Origin: Bombella apis
GTDB taxonomy: Bacteria > Pseudomonadota > Alphaproteobacteria > Acetobacterales > Acetobacteraceae
Length of the DNA: 64,000 nt
Assembly: GCF_018221685.1 (NCBI RefSeq)
Contig: NZ_JAGJTM010000001.1
Span: forward strand, 124,001-188,000
Direction: 5' to 3'
Of this stretch, positions 26,102 through 34,751 are shown piece after piece. How positions within the stretch are numbered: position 1 is the stretch's first letter; each line of letters begins with the position of its first letter. The position numbers were made by a program, and so were the translations under genes. The notes below the pieces were generated by a model. The model had not been told where the DNA came from and ran no database searches. It was given only the letters and a program-made list of their open reading frames with translations.

Positions 26102-27595
26102 ATGTCATATAATTCATTCCGGGACCGCCTTGCCCGGTCACTGGACAGCAAGTACGTAGCGTACTCTCTACTGTTTGTCATGGCAATCCTGACCCGTTTC
26201 ATGGTGTTCGGGAATCCCTTCATCTTCGCTGATGAAGAATTCTATATGCTTGTCGGTGGCAGAATGCTGCATGGCGAACTGCCCTATGTCGACATATGGG
26301 ACAGAAAACCCATCGGCATCTTTCTGCTCTATGAACTTTTCCACCTTTTCGGTCCTTACCGCATCTGGGCCTATCAGGCCATTGCCCTGCTGAGTGCCTG
26401 GGCGACGTCCATCCTGTGCATGAAGGTCGCCCGCCTCATCGCCCCGGTCGGAGGGGCCCTCTGTGCTGGCTGTCTCTATCTGGTCTGGATTGCCAACTCA
26501 CAGGGCTGCGGCGGCCAGACGCCCATCTTCTATAATCTGCTGGTCGTCTGGGCCATCCTGCTGGTCGCACGGTTCATGGCCGGGCAGGCCCGCCTCACCC
26601 TGTTCCAGACGGGAGCGGGAGTCATGCTGCTGTTTGGCATCGCTCTCCAGCTGAAAACATCTGTCGTTTTTGAAGGCATCTATGTCGGGCTGTTCCTGAT
26701 GGGACTGACCTACCGGCAGGGCGGTACCCTGAAGCAGGTCATGGGCCATGCCATCATCTGGTGTGGGCTTGCCCTCGTGCCAACACTGGCTGTCATGCTG
26801 TTCTATGCGCTGGACGGCCACTTCCAGGAATGGTGGTTTGCCAACACCGTCTCCATCTTCCTGAAAAAACCCATCCCGGCTGCCTCTCTGCACCAGTGGT
26901 TGCATAATGTATACTGGTGCCTTGTCATGCTGGGCATCCTGCTCGGCACGACAGTCCTGCGCTTTCTCTTCAAAAAACAGACCGCCCACTGCCAGCCTCT
27001 CTCCCTTTTCCTTGGCGGGTGGGCGTGGACAGCCTTTGCCGGTTTTGCCCTCTTCAACACCTTTACCAAACACTATTCCCTGCCCCTTTATCCGGCCTTT
27101 TTCATAACCGCAGCACCACTCTGGGCCTCCCCTTTCAGCCGTCTCTGGCTCGTGCTGCTGCTGGTATGGGGGGGCATCCGCACCTACGACACGGAAAAGA
27201 AGATCAACCGTGCCAGCGATCTTTCCACCCTGCGGCAGGCCGTCTCCCGTCTTTCATCCCCTGTCGGCTGTGTCTTCAATTACGACACGCCTGATATTCT
27301 GCTGGACAGTGTCCCTTATTGCCATCTGACACGCTTCCCCTTTTCGGCCCATCTCAGCACCGATACGGAACGGAACGCTCTGGGCATCGACCCTGTGCAG
27401 GAGACCGAAGCCATACTGGCCCAGAAACCCCTCTACATTCTCCTCTCTGCCGACGATACCGAGCATGACATGTCCATCAACCGGGATACCTATGCTGTTC
27501 TCACAAGAGAGCTCAAACAGCATTATGAGATGATCTACGAACATCCCCCACGCTATGCCTTCAGCGGGTTCATAATCTACAGGCGGATCCGTTGA
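26102..27595 (+). CDS. GT39-like membrane glycosyltransferase
   Basis: Polytopic membrane protein of 497 residues. The first extracytoplasmic loop has FADEEFYMLVGGRMLHGE followed by DIWDRKPIGIFLLY. The DEE acidic pair and the downstream KP motif are typical of the ArnT/PMT-like GT-C superfamily. About ten further hydrophobic segments precede a periplasmic C-terminal domain of about 130 residues. The likely activity is transfer of a sugar from a polyprenyl-phosphate carrier to a lipid, glycan or protein. No clear ribosome binding site precedes the ATG. It is divergent from the gene at 24468-25907 across a 194-base AT-rich gap and ends at a strong terminator. Confidence 0.75.
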   Translation: MSYNSFRDRLARSLDSKYVAYSLLFVMAILTRFMVFGNPFIFADEEFYMLVGGRMLHGELPYVDIWDRKPIGIFLLYELFHLFGPYRIWAYQAIALLSAWATSILCMKVARLIAPVGGALCAGCLYLVWIANSQGCGGQTPIFYNLLVVWAILLVARFMAGQARLTLFQTGAGVMLLFGIALQLKTSVVFEGIYVGLFLMGLTYRQGGTLKQVMGHAIIWCGLALVPTLAVMLFYALDGHFQEWWFANTVSIFLKKPIPAASLHQWLHNVYWCLVMLGILLGTTVLRFLFKKQTAHCQPLSLFLGGWAWTAFAGFALFNTFTKHYSLPLYPAFFITAAPLWASPFSRLWLVLLLVWGGIRTYDTEKKINRASDLSTLRQAVSRLSSPVGCVFNYDTPDILLDSVPYCHLTRFPFSAHLSTDTERNALGIDPVQETEAILAQKPLYILLSADDTEHDMSINRDTYAVLTRELKQHYEMIYEHPPRYAFSGFIIYRRIR

Positions 27596-27619
27596 CCCTC
27601 CCGCAGGCGCCATGATTGC

Positions 27620-27660
27620 AAAAGGCGGCTTCTCCCTCTCCCGGAGAAGCCGCCTTTTTT
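27620..27660. terminator. Strong bidirectional terminator
   Basis: AAAAGGCGGCTTCTCC and GGAGAAGCCGCCTTTT form a perfect 16-bp stem with a 7-base loop and a seven-T tail. It lies between two convergent membrane-protein genes. Confidence 0.93.
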
Positions 27661-27691
27661 TGATCTTCAGGCAGGAGAACTTCCTGCTTTT

Positions 27692-29107
27692 TCAGAAAAC
27701 CCGATGGTAGTAATAAGAAAAGATACCGTCCTTGATGTAGAGATAGGCAGGGCCGAGCTCACTTTCCCCATACAGGAAAATATTGAGATTGGATGAGACA
27801 ACGCTGACAACCAGCAGGGCAACCAGAATCTTTTTCAGAGCCCGTACATCCTTCAGGTTATTGTACAGATAGACACAGCCAAGCGTCCCGAGGAAAACGA
27901 TATCCGGGTAGAATTCCGCCCGGTACCGGTAATTCATGCTGATGGCAATCATCATCAGGAAAGCCGGTATTGCCAAGGATACGGCGACAGAAGCAAGCGC
28001 TGCCCGATTGATGGGGAACACACGGCCCCTGCGGAGCAGCCCGACAATCAGCAGCGCACCACAGAGCAGCATGAAACCATCTGTCAGAAAGAAGCTGCTG
28101 GGTGGCAGCTCATTCGCATCAATCAGCCGCGTGAAACTATCCTGAAGAACGTAATGCCCGTCAGCCTTCTGGAAAATCCACACCGGTACAAAGAAATAGA
28201 CAATCCCCAGATAGAATCTCTGAAGATTGAACAGCCCATAAGTTTTGGTCCGCATGATGCGGCTGGGAAACTCCACATTGTAGAGGTACAGGTCGTAATT
28301 GGCGAAGGTAAGCGGATTGCCCCATCGTCTGTAATTCACATATGCCGTCACGATGATGGCCAGAACGGAGATGACTGTCGGCACAACGAGAGACAGCAGC
28401 GTGACGCCCTCATCCTTCGTCCTGAAGCTGCGGCACCATCTGTAAAAATGGATGATGAGAAAACAGAGCAGCGCCACATACAGCCCGATCCCCATCGAAA
28501 CACGGGTCAACAGCGCACAGCCCGCCGCAACGGCCATGCAGACCCCACCATATCGCCAGTACTCCTTCTCGCAGAGGACACGGATGGCGCAGTACACAAA
28601 CCATGAAGCGAAGGCCAGAGCCCAGAAGCAGACCTCCTGATACAGGCTGTGTTCAAAAAAACAGACCTGTTCACCCGAAAAAGCAAGGGCAATGGCCAGA
28701 CAGAGCGAAACCCAGGACGTACCTCCAAGGTAACGCTCAGACACGAAACGCCATGTCCTGTAATTGAAAAACAGGACCATCAGCAGGGCCATGATGGATG
28801 AAAGGCGGGTGATGTCCCAATGCAGCCCATTGGGGAACAGCAGGACTGGCAACCTCAGCAGGGAAGGGAAAATGCCCCAGTAGGCATACACTTTCCCATT
28901 CCGGAGGAAGCCCTCCTCTTCCACGGTCTTCGGGTCCACATCAAAATGGCCATGCAGCATGTGGTCGATCATGCTGTTGAAAGTCAGCCGCAGCCCACCG
29001 GGCCGGTATTCTATCGGCAGATGGGACCATGACAGAATACCCATGATGCTCCACACGATGGCGGCACACCATATGACCGTGGTCACGTTTTTCTTGCAGA
29101 ACATCAC
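27692..29107 (-). CDS. Polytopic membrane protein, glycan-related, unknown function
   Basis: Membrane protein of 471 residues with about ten hydrophobic segments. The first loop runs LPIEYRPGGLRLTFNSMIDHMLHGHFDVDPKTV, with acidic residues near the end, similar in layout to GT-C proteins. The canonical DE or DD pair is not obvious, so I do not assign a catalytic role. The C-terminus is short and ends YYYHRVF. It lies 15 bases downstream of a GtrB-like GT2 gene on the same strand, so the two probably form an operon. In such pairs the GT2 loads a lipid carrier and the polytopic partner transfers the sugar. Confidence 0.6.
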   Translation of the reverse strand: MMFCKKNVTTVIWCAAIVWSIMGILSWSHLPIEYRPGGLRLTFNSMIDHMLHGHFDVDPKTVEEEGFLRNGKVYAYWGIFPSLLRLPVLLFPNGLHWDITRLSSIMALLMVLFFNYRTWRFVSERYLGGTSWVSLCLAIALAFSGEQVCFFEHSLYQEVCFWALAFASWFVYCAIRVLCEKEYWRYGGVCMAVAAGCALLTRVSMGIGLYVALLCFLIIHFYRWCRSFRTKDEGVTLLSLVVPTVISVLAIIVTAYVNYRRWGNPLTFANYDLYLYNVEFPSRIMRTKTYGLFNLQRFYLGIVYFFVPVWIFQKADGHYVLQDSFTRLIDANELPPSSFFLTDGFMLLCGALLIVGLLRRGRVFPINRAALASVAVSLAIPAFLMMIAISMNYRYRAEFYPDIVFLGTLGCVYLYNNLKDVRALKKILVALLVVSVVSSNLNIFLYGESELGPAYLYIKDGIFSYYYHRVF

Positions 29108-29122
29108 AGCGCTCCCGGCAGC

Positions 29123-30064
29123 TCAGCGCCTGTCTGGAAAGACGGCAGGATAGGAAAGATAGGTCAGCCTCTTCTGCTCTTTCCGGGCAATGGCAATCGT
29201 GTCGAGGATCAACCCACAGACAAAACTCAGGAAAGAGAGCAGCACCAGGGCCGTGGCCAGCAGGGCTGTTGGCAGGCGGGGGACGACACCCTGCCGGAGA
29301 TAGAAGGAAACGACAGGAATCCCCAACCCAAGCCCCAGGACAAACAGGACAGCCGCAATGGAGGAAAACAGCAGAAACGGCTTTTCCAGCTTCACGATCT
29401 GGACGATCGTGCAGAGTATCCTGATACCGTCCTTGTAAGTGCTCAGTTTGGACACGCTGCCCGGTGGCCGCTCGACATAAGCCGTCTTCAGCTCACCGAC
29501 AGGCAACCCCAGCTCCAGCGCATGAATGGTAAACTCGGTTTCCGTCTCGAACCCCTGGGACAAGGCCGGGAATGACTTGACGAACCGCTTTGAGAAAACC
29601 CGATAGCCGGACAGCATGTCCGTAAGGCGGCGCCCGAAAATCATGGTCACCAGCCCCGTCAGCAGCCGGTTGCCCAATACATGACCCATGCGATACGCCG
29701 CCGGACGGTCCGTGACACGAGCCCCATTGACCATGTCCAGACCATGCTCATACGCATGCTCCAGCAGCCTGGGGGCCGCCTCGGCCTCGTAGGTCTCATC
29801 ACCATCAATCAGGATGTAGAAATCTGCATCAATGTCGGAGAACATCCGCCGGACGACGTACCCTTTCCCCTGCATCCGCTCTGTCCGGACAATTGCCCCT
29901 GCGGCCCGTGCAACGTCCACTGTCCGGTCGGTGGAATTGTTGTCATAGACATAAATCTCCGCCCCCGGCATGTGCCTCGTGAATTTCTCCACAACATGCC
30001 CCACTGTCATTTCTTCATTGTAACAGGGGATGAGGACGGCCACCTTTATGGTCTCAAAATCCAC
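29123..30064 (-). CDS. GtrB/DPM1-like GT2 with C-terminal membrane helices
   Basis: Glycosyltransferase family 2 protein of 313 residues. The N-terminal catalytic domain has VAVLIPCYNEEMTVG, a YDNNSTDRT nucleotide-binding motif and ILIDGDETYEAEAA in place of the usual DxD. FETETEFTIHALELGLPVGELKT is also typical. Two hydrophobic segments near residues 227-250 and 263-290 form a membrane anchor, as in bactoprenol glucosyltransferases such as GtrB. It probably loads a sugar onto undecaprenyl phosphate for the membrane protein encoded immediately downstream. No GtrA-type flippase gene is adjacent. Confidence 0.85.
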   Translation of the reverse strand: MDFETIKVAVLIPCYNEEMTVGHVVEKFTRHMPGAEIYVYDNNSTDRTVDVARAAGAIVRTERMQGKGYVVRRMFSDIDADFYILIDGDETYEAEAAPRLLEHAYEHGLDMVNGARVTDRPAAYRMGHVLGNRLLTGLVTMIFGRRLTDMLSGYRVFSKRFVKSFPALSQGFETETEFTIHALELGLPVGELKTAYVERPPGSVSKLSTYKDGIRILCTIVQIVKLEKPFLLFSSIAAVLFVLGLGLGIPVVSFYLRQGVVPRLPTALLATALVLLSFLSFVCGLILDTIAIARKEQKRLTYLSYPAVFPDRR

Positions 30065-30274
30065 GCAAACCTCTTTCCGAACATTTCAGGACAATAAAAT
30101 TCCATACAGGTATCAGTCACTCTGTCTATGATGTCGGGCACAGAAACGCAACAATCCTGCCAGAAGCATTATATGGGGACTTCTATTGCACGATTGTTAA
30201 ATACCTCGCCGTTCTCCATCAAATATCAGGCCACCTCCGGGCCCATGAAGCACGTCACCCAATGACCTGGCGGC

Positions 30275-30310
30275 AACATTCCTGACCTGTCTCCACAGGG
30301 CAGGAATGTT
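30275..30310. terminator. Hairpin after ribH
   Basis: AACATTCCTGaCCTGT and ACAGGgCAGGAATGTT form a stem of about 15 pairs with one mismatch around CTCC. It begins 24 bases past the ribH stop in the transcribed direction. No good U-tract follows on the minus strand, so termination strength is uncertain. Confidence 0.55.
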
Positions 30311-30333
30311 TCTTGCCATACAGGAGGGCCAGA

Positions 30334-30804
30334 TCACTTCCGCAGGAAGGCCACCGTCTCAAAGCAGGCCGCAGCGGCCTCACGGCCCTTGTTGTGCTCA
30401 TCCCCCCGGGAGCGCACGATGGCCTGTTCGTCCGTATAGGTTGTCAGAATACCGAAAGAAATCGGCACATCATTCGCCAGCTGGGCCTGCATGATGCCAA
30501 CAGTGGCCCCCATGGAAATGAACTCGAAATGAGCCGTATCCCCCTTGATGACACAGCCGAGGCAGATCACCCCCTCATAGATACCCTTACGGGCAAGGTG
30601 CTGGGCCATGATGGGCAGCTCGAACGCACCGGGGGCCTCATAGACATCCACCGTCTCATCAATGCCACGTTCCTTCAGCCACTCCAGCGCACCATCACGC
30701 AGACCGCCCGTCACATCAGGGTTGAAGCGGCTGACCAGCAGGGCCAGTCTTGGCGCTGGATTGAGTTTCAGGCCTTCCGGGGCCGTAGCGATATGTTTGC
30801 TCAT
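30334..30804 (-). CDS. ribH: RibH, lumazine synthase
   Basis: 6,7-dimethyl-8-ribityllumazine synthase, 156 residues, which condenses the RibBA and RibD/RibA branch products. Motifs are RLALLVSRFNPDVTGGL, YEAPGAFELPIMAQHLA, and the active-site segment GCVIKGDTAHFEFIS. The C-terminus shows GILTTYTDEQAIVRS. It is the last gene of the rib operon, three bases after ribBA. No nusB follows, unlike in many alphaproteobacteria. Confidence 0.95.
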   Translation of the reverse strand: MSKHIATAPEGLKLNPAPRLALLVSRFNPDVTGGLRDGALEWLKERGIDETVDVYEAPGAFELPIMAQHLARKGIYEGVICLGCVIKGDTAHFEFISMGATVGIMQAQLANDVPISFGILTTYTDEQAIVRSRGDEHNKGREAAAACFETVAFLRK

Positions 30805-30807
30805 GGT

Positions 30808-32061
30808 TCAGCTCTCCTGCAGCATATGCCCCATACGGGTGCGTTTCGTTTCCAGATAATGGCGGTTGAACGGATTGGATGGCACGACAAGCCGTTCCAC
30901 GGCTTCCACCACCAGTCCGGCCTCCGTCAGGCCACGCTCTTTTTCCGGGTTGTTCGTCAGCAGGCGCAGGCGGGTCACGCCGAGACTGGCCAACATATGG
31001 GCCGCCATATCCCAGCGGCGGGCATCAGCGGGCAGACCAAGCGCCTCATTGGCATCAACCGTGTCCATGCCCTGATCCTGAAGCTCATAGGCCCGTATCT
31101 TGTTGGCCAGACCGATCCCCCGGCCCTCATGCCCCCGCAGATAGAGCAGCACGCCTGATTCCGCCGCCGCAATCCGCTTCAGGGCTTCCCGCAGCTGTGG
31201 GCCACAGTCGCAGCGCAGCGACCCCAGCGCATCCCCCGTCACACATTCCGAATGAAGGCGGACCAGTGGCACGGTCTGGTCAGGCTTCCCTTTCACAAGG
31301 GCCAGATGTTCCACACCATCAGCTCCACGGAAGGCATGGACACGCAGATCCTCTCCACCACACACGGTCGGCAGGTCGGCCACGGCAAGCTGGGCTTCCT
31401 CCGACAATGGCGCTTCTGCCATGTCCAGAACTCCGACATCACCCCGCCCATGTTCAGCAATCCAGCGGCGCATTTCGGCAATGCTGATGAGCGGCAGACC
31501 GTGCCGACGGGCATAGTGACGCAGCTCCGACAGGCGCATCATCGTGCCATCCTCGGCCATGATCTCACAGATCACACCAGCCGGCCGCAGACCTGCCAGC
31601 CGCATGAGGTCAACAGCTCCTTCCGTATGCCCCTCCCGGGCCATCACGCCATCAGGGTTGGCCCGCAGGGGGAACATGTGACCGGGGGAGATGATGTCCG
31701 CCGGTGTCGCATCCGGCGCAGATGCCACCTGAATCGTATGGGCACGCTCGGCAGCGGAAATGCCCGTCGTCACGCCGTGGGCGGCCTCGATGGACACGGT
31801 GAAGGCCGTGCCCCGCGGGTCCTGATTCTTCGCCACCATGGGAGACAGGCCAAGCCGGTCTATCTGGTCAGCCTCAAGGGACAGGCAGATCAGCCCGCAG
31901 GCCTGACGGGCCATGAAATTGATGGTCTCCTGCGTGGCAAACTGGGCTGGCAGAATGAGATCACCTTCATTCTCCCGATCCTCATCATCCACCATCACGA
32001 CCATGCGGCCAGCCCGCACGGCGGCGATGGCGGCCTTCAGGTTTGAAGACAGGCTGCTCAC
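30808..32061 (-). CDS. ribBA: RibBA, DHBP synthase / GTP cyclohydrolase II
   Basis: Bifunctional riboflavin enzyme of 417 residues. The N-terminal DHBP synthase domain (about 1-205) shows [15 protein letters not shown] and the [12 protein letters not shown] region. The C-terminal GTP cyclohydrolase II domain (about 215-417) has the zinc cysteines in [18 protein letters not shown] and the catalytic [10 protein letters not shown], so both halves look active. I chose the GTG at 32061 because it overlaps the ribE stop by four bases (GTGA) and puts the family start [14 protein letters not shown] at the N-terminus. An ATG at 32196 would read through ribE. Confidence 0.94.
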   Translation of the reverse strand: MSSLSSNLKAAIAAVRAGRMVVMVDDEDRENEGDLILPAQFATQETINFMARQACGLICLSLEADQIDRLGLSPMVAKNQDPRGTAFTVSIEAAHGVTTGISAAERAHTIQVASAPDATPADIISPGHMFPLRANPDGVMAREGHTEGAVDLMRLAGLRPAGVICEIMAEDGTMMRLSELRHYARRHGLPLISIAEMRRWIAEHGRGDVGVLDMAEAPLSEEAQLAVADLPTVCGGEDLRVHAFRGADGVEHLALVKGKPDQTVPLVRLHSECVTGDALGSLRCDCGPQLREALKRIAAAESGVLLYLRGHEGRGIGLANKIRAYELQDQGMDTVDANEALGLPADARRWDMAAHMLASLGVTRLRLLTNNPEKERGLTEAGLVVEAVERLVVPSNPFNRHYLETKRTRMGHMLQES

Positions 32062-32708
32062 CGGGCATCTCCCCTGTAACGCAGTTCCTCTTCCGGCGTG
32101 TGGCGCAGGAGCGTCTCCACATATTTGGCCATCATGTCCACTTCCAGATTCACCTTCGCCCCGATGGCCAGCGTGGAAAGGTCCGTATGGGTCCATGTAT
32201 GGGGAATGATCATCAGGCTGATCTCAAAGCCTTCCTGCCCGTCATGGCGCACATCATCATGCACCTCATTCACCGTCAGGCTGATGCCATTGATGGTGAT
32301 GGACCCTTTCTCGATGACATAGCGGCGCAGGGAAGCAGGCATGAAAATCCGCAGATGATGTGATTCCCCAGCTTCGGCAACATGGGTCAGCCTGCCTACC
32401 GCATCGACATGCCCCTGCACGATATGGCCGGAAAGCCGTGTATTGAGGCTGACGGCCCGTTCCAGATTCACACGGGCCCCCTCCACGAGGTCACCCAGAG
32501 CCGTCCGGGCCAGCGTCTCACCACTCAGATGGAAATCCGCCACACCCTCGGGCGTGAAACGGGTCACGGTCAGGCACACGCCATTGGTGGCGATGCTTTC
32601 ACCTTCCGTCAGATCGGTAAAATGGGTGGCGATCCGTACATCCATGGCCCTGTCCCGCAGGGACACGGACTGCACGTCGCCAACACGTTCGATGATTCCT
32701 GAAAACAT
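32058..32708 (-). CDS. ribE: RibE, riboflavin synthase alpha chain
   Basis: Riboflavin synthase of 216 residues from the ATG at 32708, starting with the family-typical MFSGIIERVG. It contains two lumazine-binding repeats, the second beginning at HIVQGHVDAVGRL. The ATG is four bases after the ribD stop and its own stop overlaps the ribBA GTG, so the three cistrons are tightly coupled. Longer in-frame starts (32813) lie inside ribD and are rejected. Confidence 0.95.
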   Translation of the reverse strand: MFSGIIERVGDVQSVSLRDRAMDVRIATHFTDLTEGESIATNGVCLTVTRFTPEGVADFHLSGETLARTALGDLVEGARVNLERAVSLNTRLSGHIVQGHVDAVGRLTHVAEAGESHHLRIFMPASLRRYVIEKGSITINGISLTVNEVHDDVRHDGQEGFEISLMIIPHTWTHTDLSTLAIGAKVNLEVDMMAKYVETLLRHTPEEELRYRGDAR

Positions 32709-32712
32709 GGTC

Positions 32713-33774
32713 TTAGTCCCCATATTGGCGCAGAAGCTGGATCGGGCTCCGCTTGTCCGCACTCTCTTCACGCAGGGTAATGGAAAGCTGGTCGTCCCTG
32801 TCGGCCCCCTCATGACGGATGGTCAGCCAGTCATCCCACAGGCCCGCCTCCCGCACGCCGGCCAGCAGGGCAGGTCCGGCCTCGATCAGGGCCCAGTTGA
32901 TGTCCATCTGCCCCAGAAGGGCAGGCAGGGATGACAGGTCACGGCACTGTTCCACATGGAACCCGTCCGCCTCCCGGGCCTGACGCCAGGCGGCTGGAAG
33001 ACGGCCCTGCCGGTCCAGCACGATCAGGGGCCGGGGTGCCCGCCCGGCATGATCGGACACATGCCGCACGGTAAAGGACGGGTCATCAGCCAGAACGGTC
33101 CCGATCCCCGTCACCACGGCGTCACAGGCCCGCCGGAGCTGATGGGCCAGCCGCAGGGATGCGGACGAGGTGAAGGTCTTCTGCCCTTCCGGAGGAATCA
33201 TGCTGCCGTGCCCGTCCAGAGCCTGCTTCACGCTCAGCCACGGGCGGCCCTGCGTCACACGGCAGGCAAACGGTGCGAGCAGTGCGGCACAGTCCTGCGC
33301 CAGAGAGCGCAGCCCGGGTTCATCGGCCAGAAAATGCACCTGTTTCGGAGAGAGGCCCCCAGCCAGATGGTCCGCTCCCCCTCTGGCCTGCGGATTGGGG
33401 TCCCGGGCACCGATCCACACGGTCTGCACGGGACTGTTCTTCAGCCGGTCGCTACAGGGAGGAGTCCGGCCATGATGGTTGCAGGGTTCCAGCGTCACCA
33501 GGGCAGTGCGGACCTGCTCCAGCACGCCTTTCTCCCGGGCCTGCTCCAGCGCCATGACCTCGGCATGAGGCTGGCCCGCAGCGGGATGTACTCCCACGGC
33601 GAGCAGGTGCCCTTCACCATCCAGCAGGGCGCAGCCCACCGCCGGATTGGGAGCGGTCGCCCCCATCTTCTGCACGGCCGCCTTCACGGCCTCCCGGAAA
33701 CCGGCCCGCACGCTCTCCAGCGGCGGGGGCGGGCTGTCCGTTCTTCGTGTCCCACTCGACACATCTGTCATCAT
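32713..33774 (-). CDS. ribD: RibD, deaminase/reductase of riboflavin synthesis
   Basis: Bifunctional pyrimidine deaminase/reductase of 353 residues. The zinc deaminase domain carries PHAEVMAL and PCNHHGRTPPC. The reductase domain follows from about residue 170 with RPWLSVKQALDGHGSM and the dinucleotide region CDAVVTGIGTVLADDPSFTVR. The first ATG (33774) is followed immediately by a second (33771). GGGG lies a few bases upstream. It is the first gene of the rib operon and is preceded by an FMN riboswitch. Confidence 0.93.
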   Translation of the reverse strand: MMTDVSSGTRRTDSPPPPLESVRAGFREAVKAAVQKMGATAPNPAVGCALLDGEGHLLAVGVHPAAGQPHAEVMALEQAREKGVLEQVRTALVTLEPCNHHGRTPPCSDRLKNSPVQTVWIGARDPNPQARGGADHLAGGLSPKQVHFLADEPGLRSLAQDCAALLAPFACRVTQGRPWLSVKQALDGHGSMIPPEGQKTFTSSASLRLAHQLRRACDAVVTGIGTVLADDPSFTVRHVSDHAGRAPRPLIVLDRQGRLPAAWRQAREADGFHVEQCRDLSSLPALLGQMDINWALIEAGPALLAGVREAGLWDDWLTIRHEGADRDDQLSITLREESADKRSPIQLLRQYGD

Positions 33775-33813
33775 CAGTCCCCAATCGTCTCAGGGACGTT
33801 CGCGGCGACGTCA

Positions 33814-33838
33814 CGCCTTCCCCCCTCACGGAAAGGCG
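33814..33838 (-). promoter_or_regulatory. Hairpin in FMN riboswitch expression platform
   Basis: CGCCTTtCC and GGAAGGCG, read on the minus strand, form a stem between the FMN aptamer and ribD, about 40 bases before the start codon. No U-run follows, so control may act on translation or through alternative pairing rather than simple termination. Confidence 0.45.
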
Positions 33839-33867
33839 GCATCCCCCCTCCCGCGATGGACAGGAAG

Positions 33868-34018
33868 AACGTTCTCTCTCATCCGGACTCTGACCGTCGG
33901 CCCCGGATTCACACCGGGTCTGCTTGTCCCCTGCACGGATGCAGGGCGCTCGCGGGCTGAGGCAGCCAAAGCCACCAACACCGCCGGTAGGGAATTCCAC
34001 CCTGCCCCGAGAACGTCT
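33868..34018 (-). promoter_or_regulatory. FMN riboswitch (RFN element)
   Basis: Read on the minus strand, the segment carries the conserved RFN blocks in order: TCGGGGCAGGGTGGAATTCC, CTACCGGCGGT, AGCCCGCGAGC, CCGGTGTGAATCCGG, GCCGACGGT and AGTCCGGATGAGAG. The outer P1 helix forms between GACGTTCTC at the 5' end and GAGAACGT at the 3' end. It senses FMN and should lower expression of ribD-ribE-ribBA-ribH when FMN is plentiful. Confidence 0.96.
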
Positions 34019-34060
34019 ATCTCAATCACGCCCTATATGGAGGTACTCCCCCCAAAGAGC

Positions 34061-34090
34061 AAGAGGCCGCCCCAATGGGAGCGGCCTCTC
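34061..34090. terminator. Terminator after coiled-coil protein gene
   Basis: GAGGCCGC and GCGGCCTC form a stem with an inner CCC/GGG pair around AAT. It lies about 40 bases past the minus-strand gene stop and in front of the riboswitch transcript on the same strand. The flank is moderately U-rich. Confidence 0.75.
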
Positions 34091-34128
34091 TCATCACCCT
34101 GTCCTGTCAGGACTGATCCTGTAGAAGA

Positions 34129-34653
34129 TCAGAAACCGCCCTTCAGGGAATGGACGAAGTCCTTGCCGGACTGCACCGTGCTGTCGTGCATCTCCTTCAG
34201 GCTCTTCTTCTGAGCGTCAAGCTGAGACTTCTGGGCATCAAGCTGGTCCTTGAGGCGCTGCTTCTCCTCAGCCGGCGCATTCCTGTACCTGTCGCGCACA
34301 TCCTTGATCTGCTGCTTGCGATCATCAATGTTCTTCTGGATCTCGGCCTTCTTGTCGGCGGCAAGGTTCTTGTACTTGTCCTGAAGGTTCTGCAGACGCT
34401 CCTGACGCTGCTTCACGTCGGACTGGAGGGCATCCATGCGCTTCTGGATGCGGGCACGAGCACGCTCCGGAGCGCCAGCATACTTCTCCTGCAGGGCCTG
34501 CAGCTTGGCGTTTTCGTTCTGGATGGACTTCGTCACGCTGTCCATGCTGCTCTGGATGGCCAGCGGATCATTCGGATCATAAGCATGAGCCTGCGGCAGC
34601 AGGGCAAAGGACGAGGCAAGCAGTGAAACTGTAAACAGAGTACGGATCTTCAT
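34129..34653 (-). CDS. Exported coiled-coil protein, unknown function
   Basis: A 174-residue protein with a Sec signal peptide (residues 1-22, ending in QAHA before YDPND). After a short DPNDPLAIQSSMD segment, almost the whole mature part is charged and heptad-like, rich in K, Q, D, E and R (for example SDVKQRQERLQNLQDKY and KKAEIQKNIDDRKQQ). This predicts a long periplasmic coiled coil. The C-terminus is KDFVHSLKGGF. AGGAG lies 7 bases before the ATG at 34653. I do not recognise a named family. It is monocistronic, flanked by a terminator downstream. A structural or chaperone-like envelope role is possible but not shown. Confidence 0.7.
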   Translation of the reverse strand: MKIRTLFTVSLLASSFALLPQAHAYDPNDPLAIQSSMDSVTKSIQNENAKLQALQEKYAGAPERARARIQKRMDALQSDVKQRQERLQNLQDKYKNLAADKKAEIQKNIDDRKQQIKDVRDRYRNAPAEEKQRLKDQLDAQKSQLDAQKKSLKEMHDSTVQSGKDFVHSLKGGF

Positions 34654-34751
34654 GAAGCAGCTCCTAGAATGAGTACCGGATGCGTCCATCCACTACACCA
34701 CGAGGTTACATCCCCAAAGTTAAAAAAAGGCCATGCCACACTCCTGAAGGC

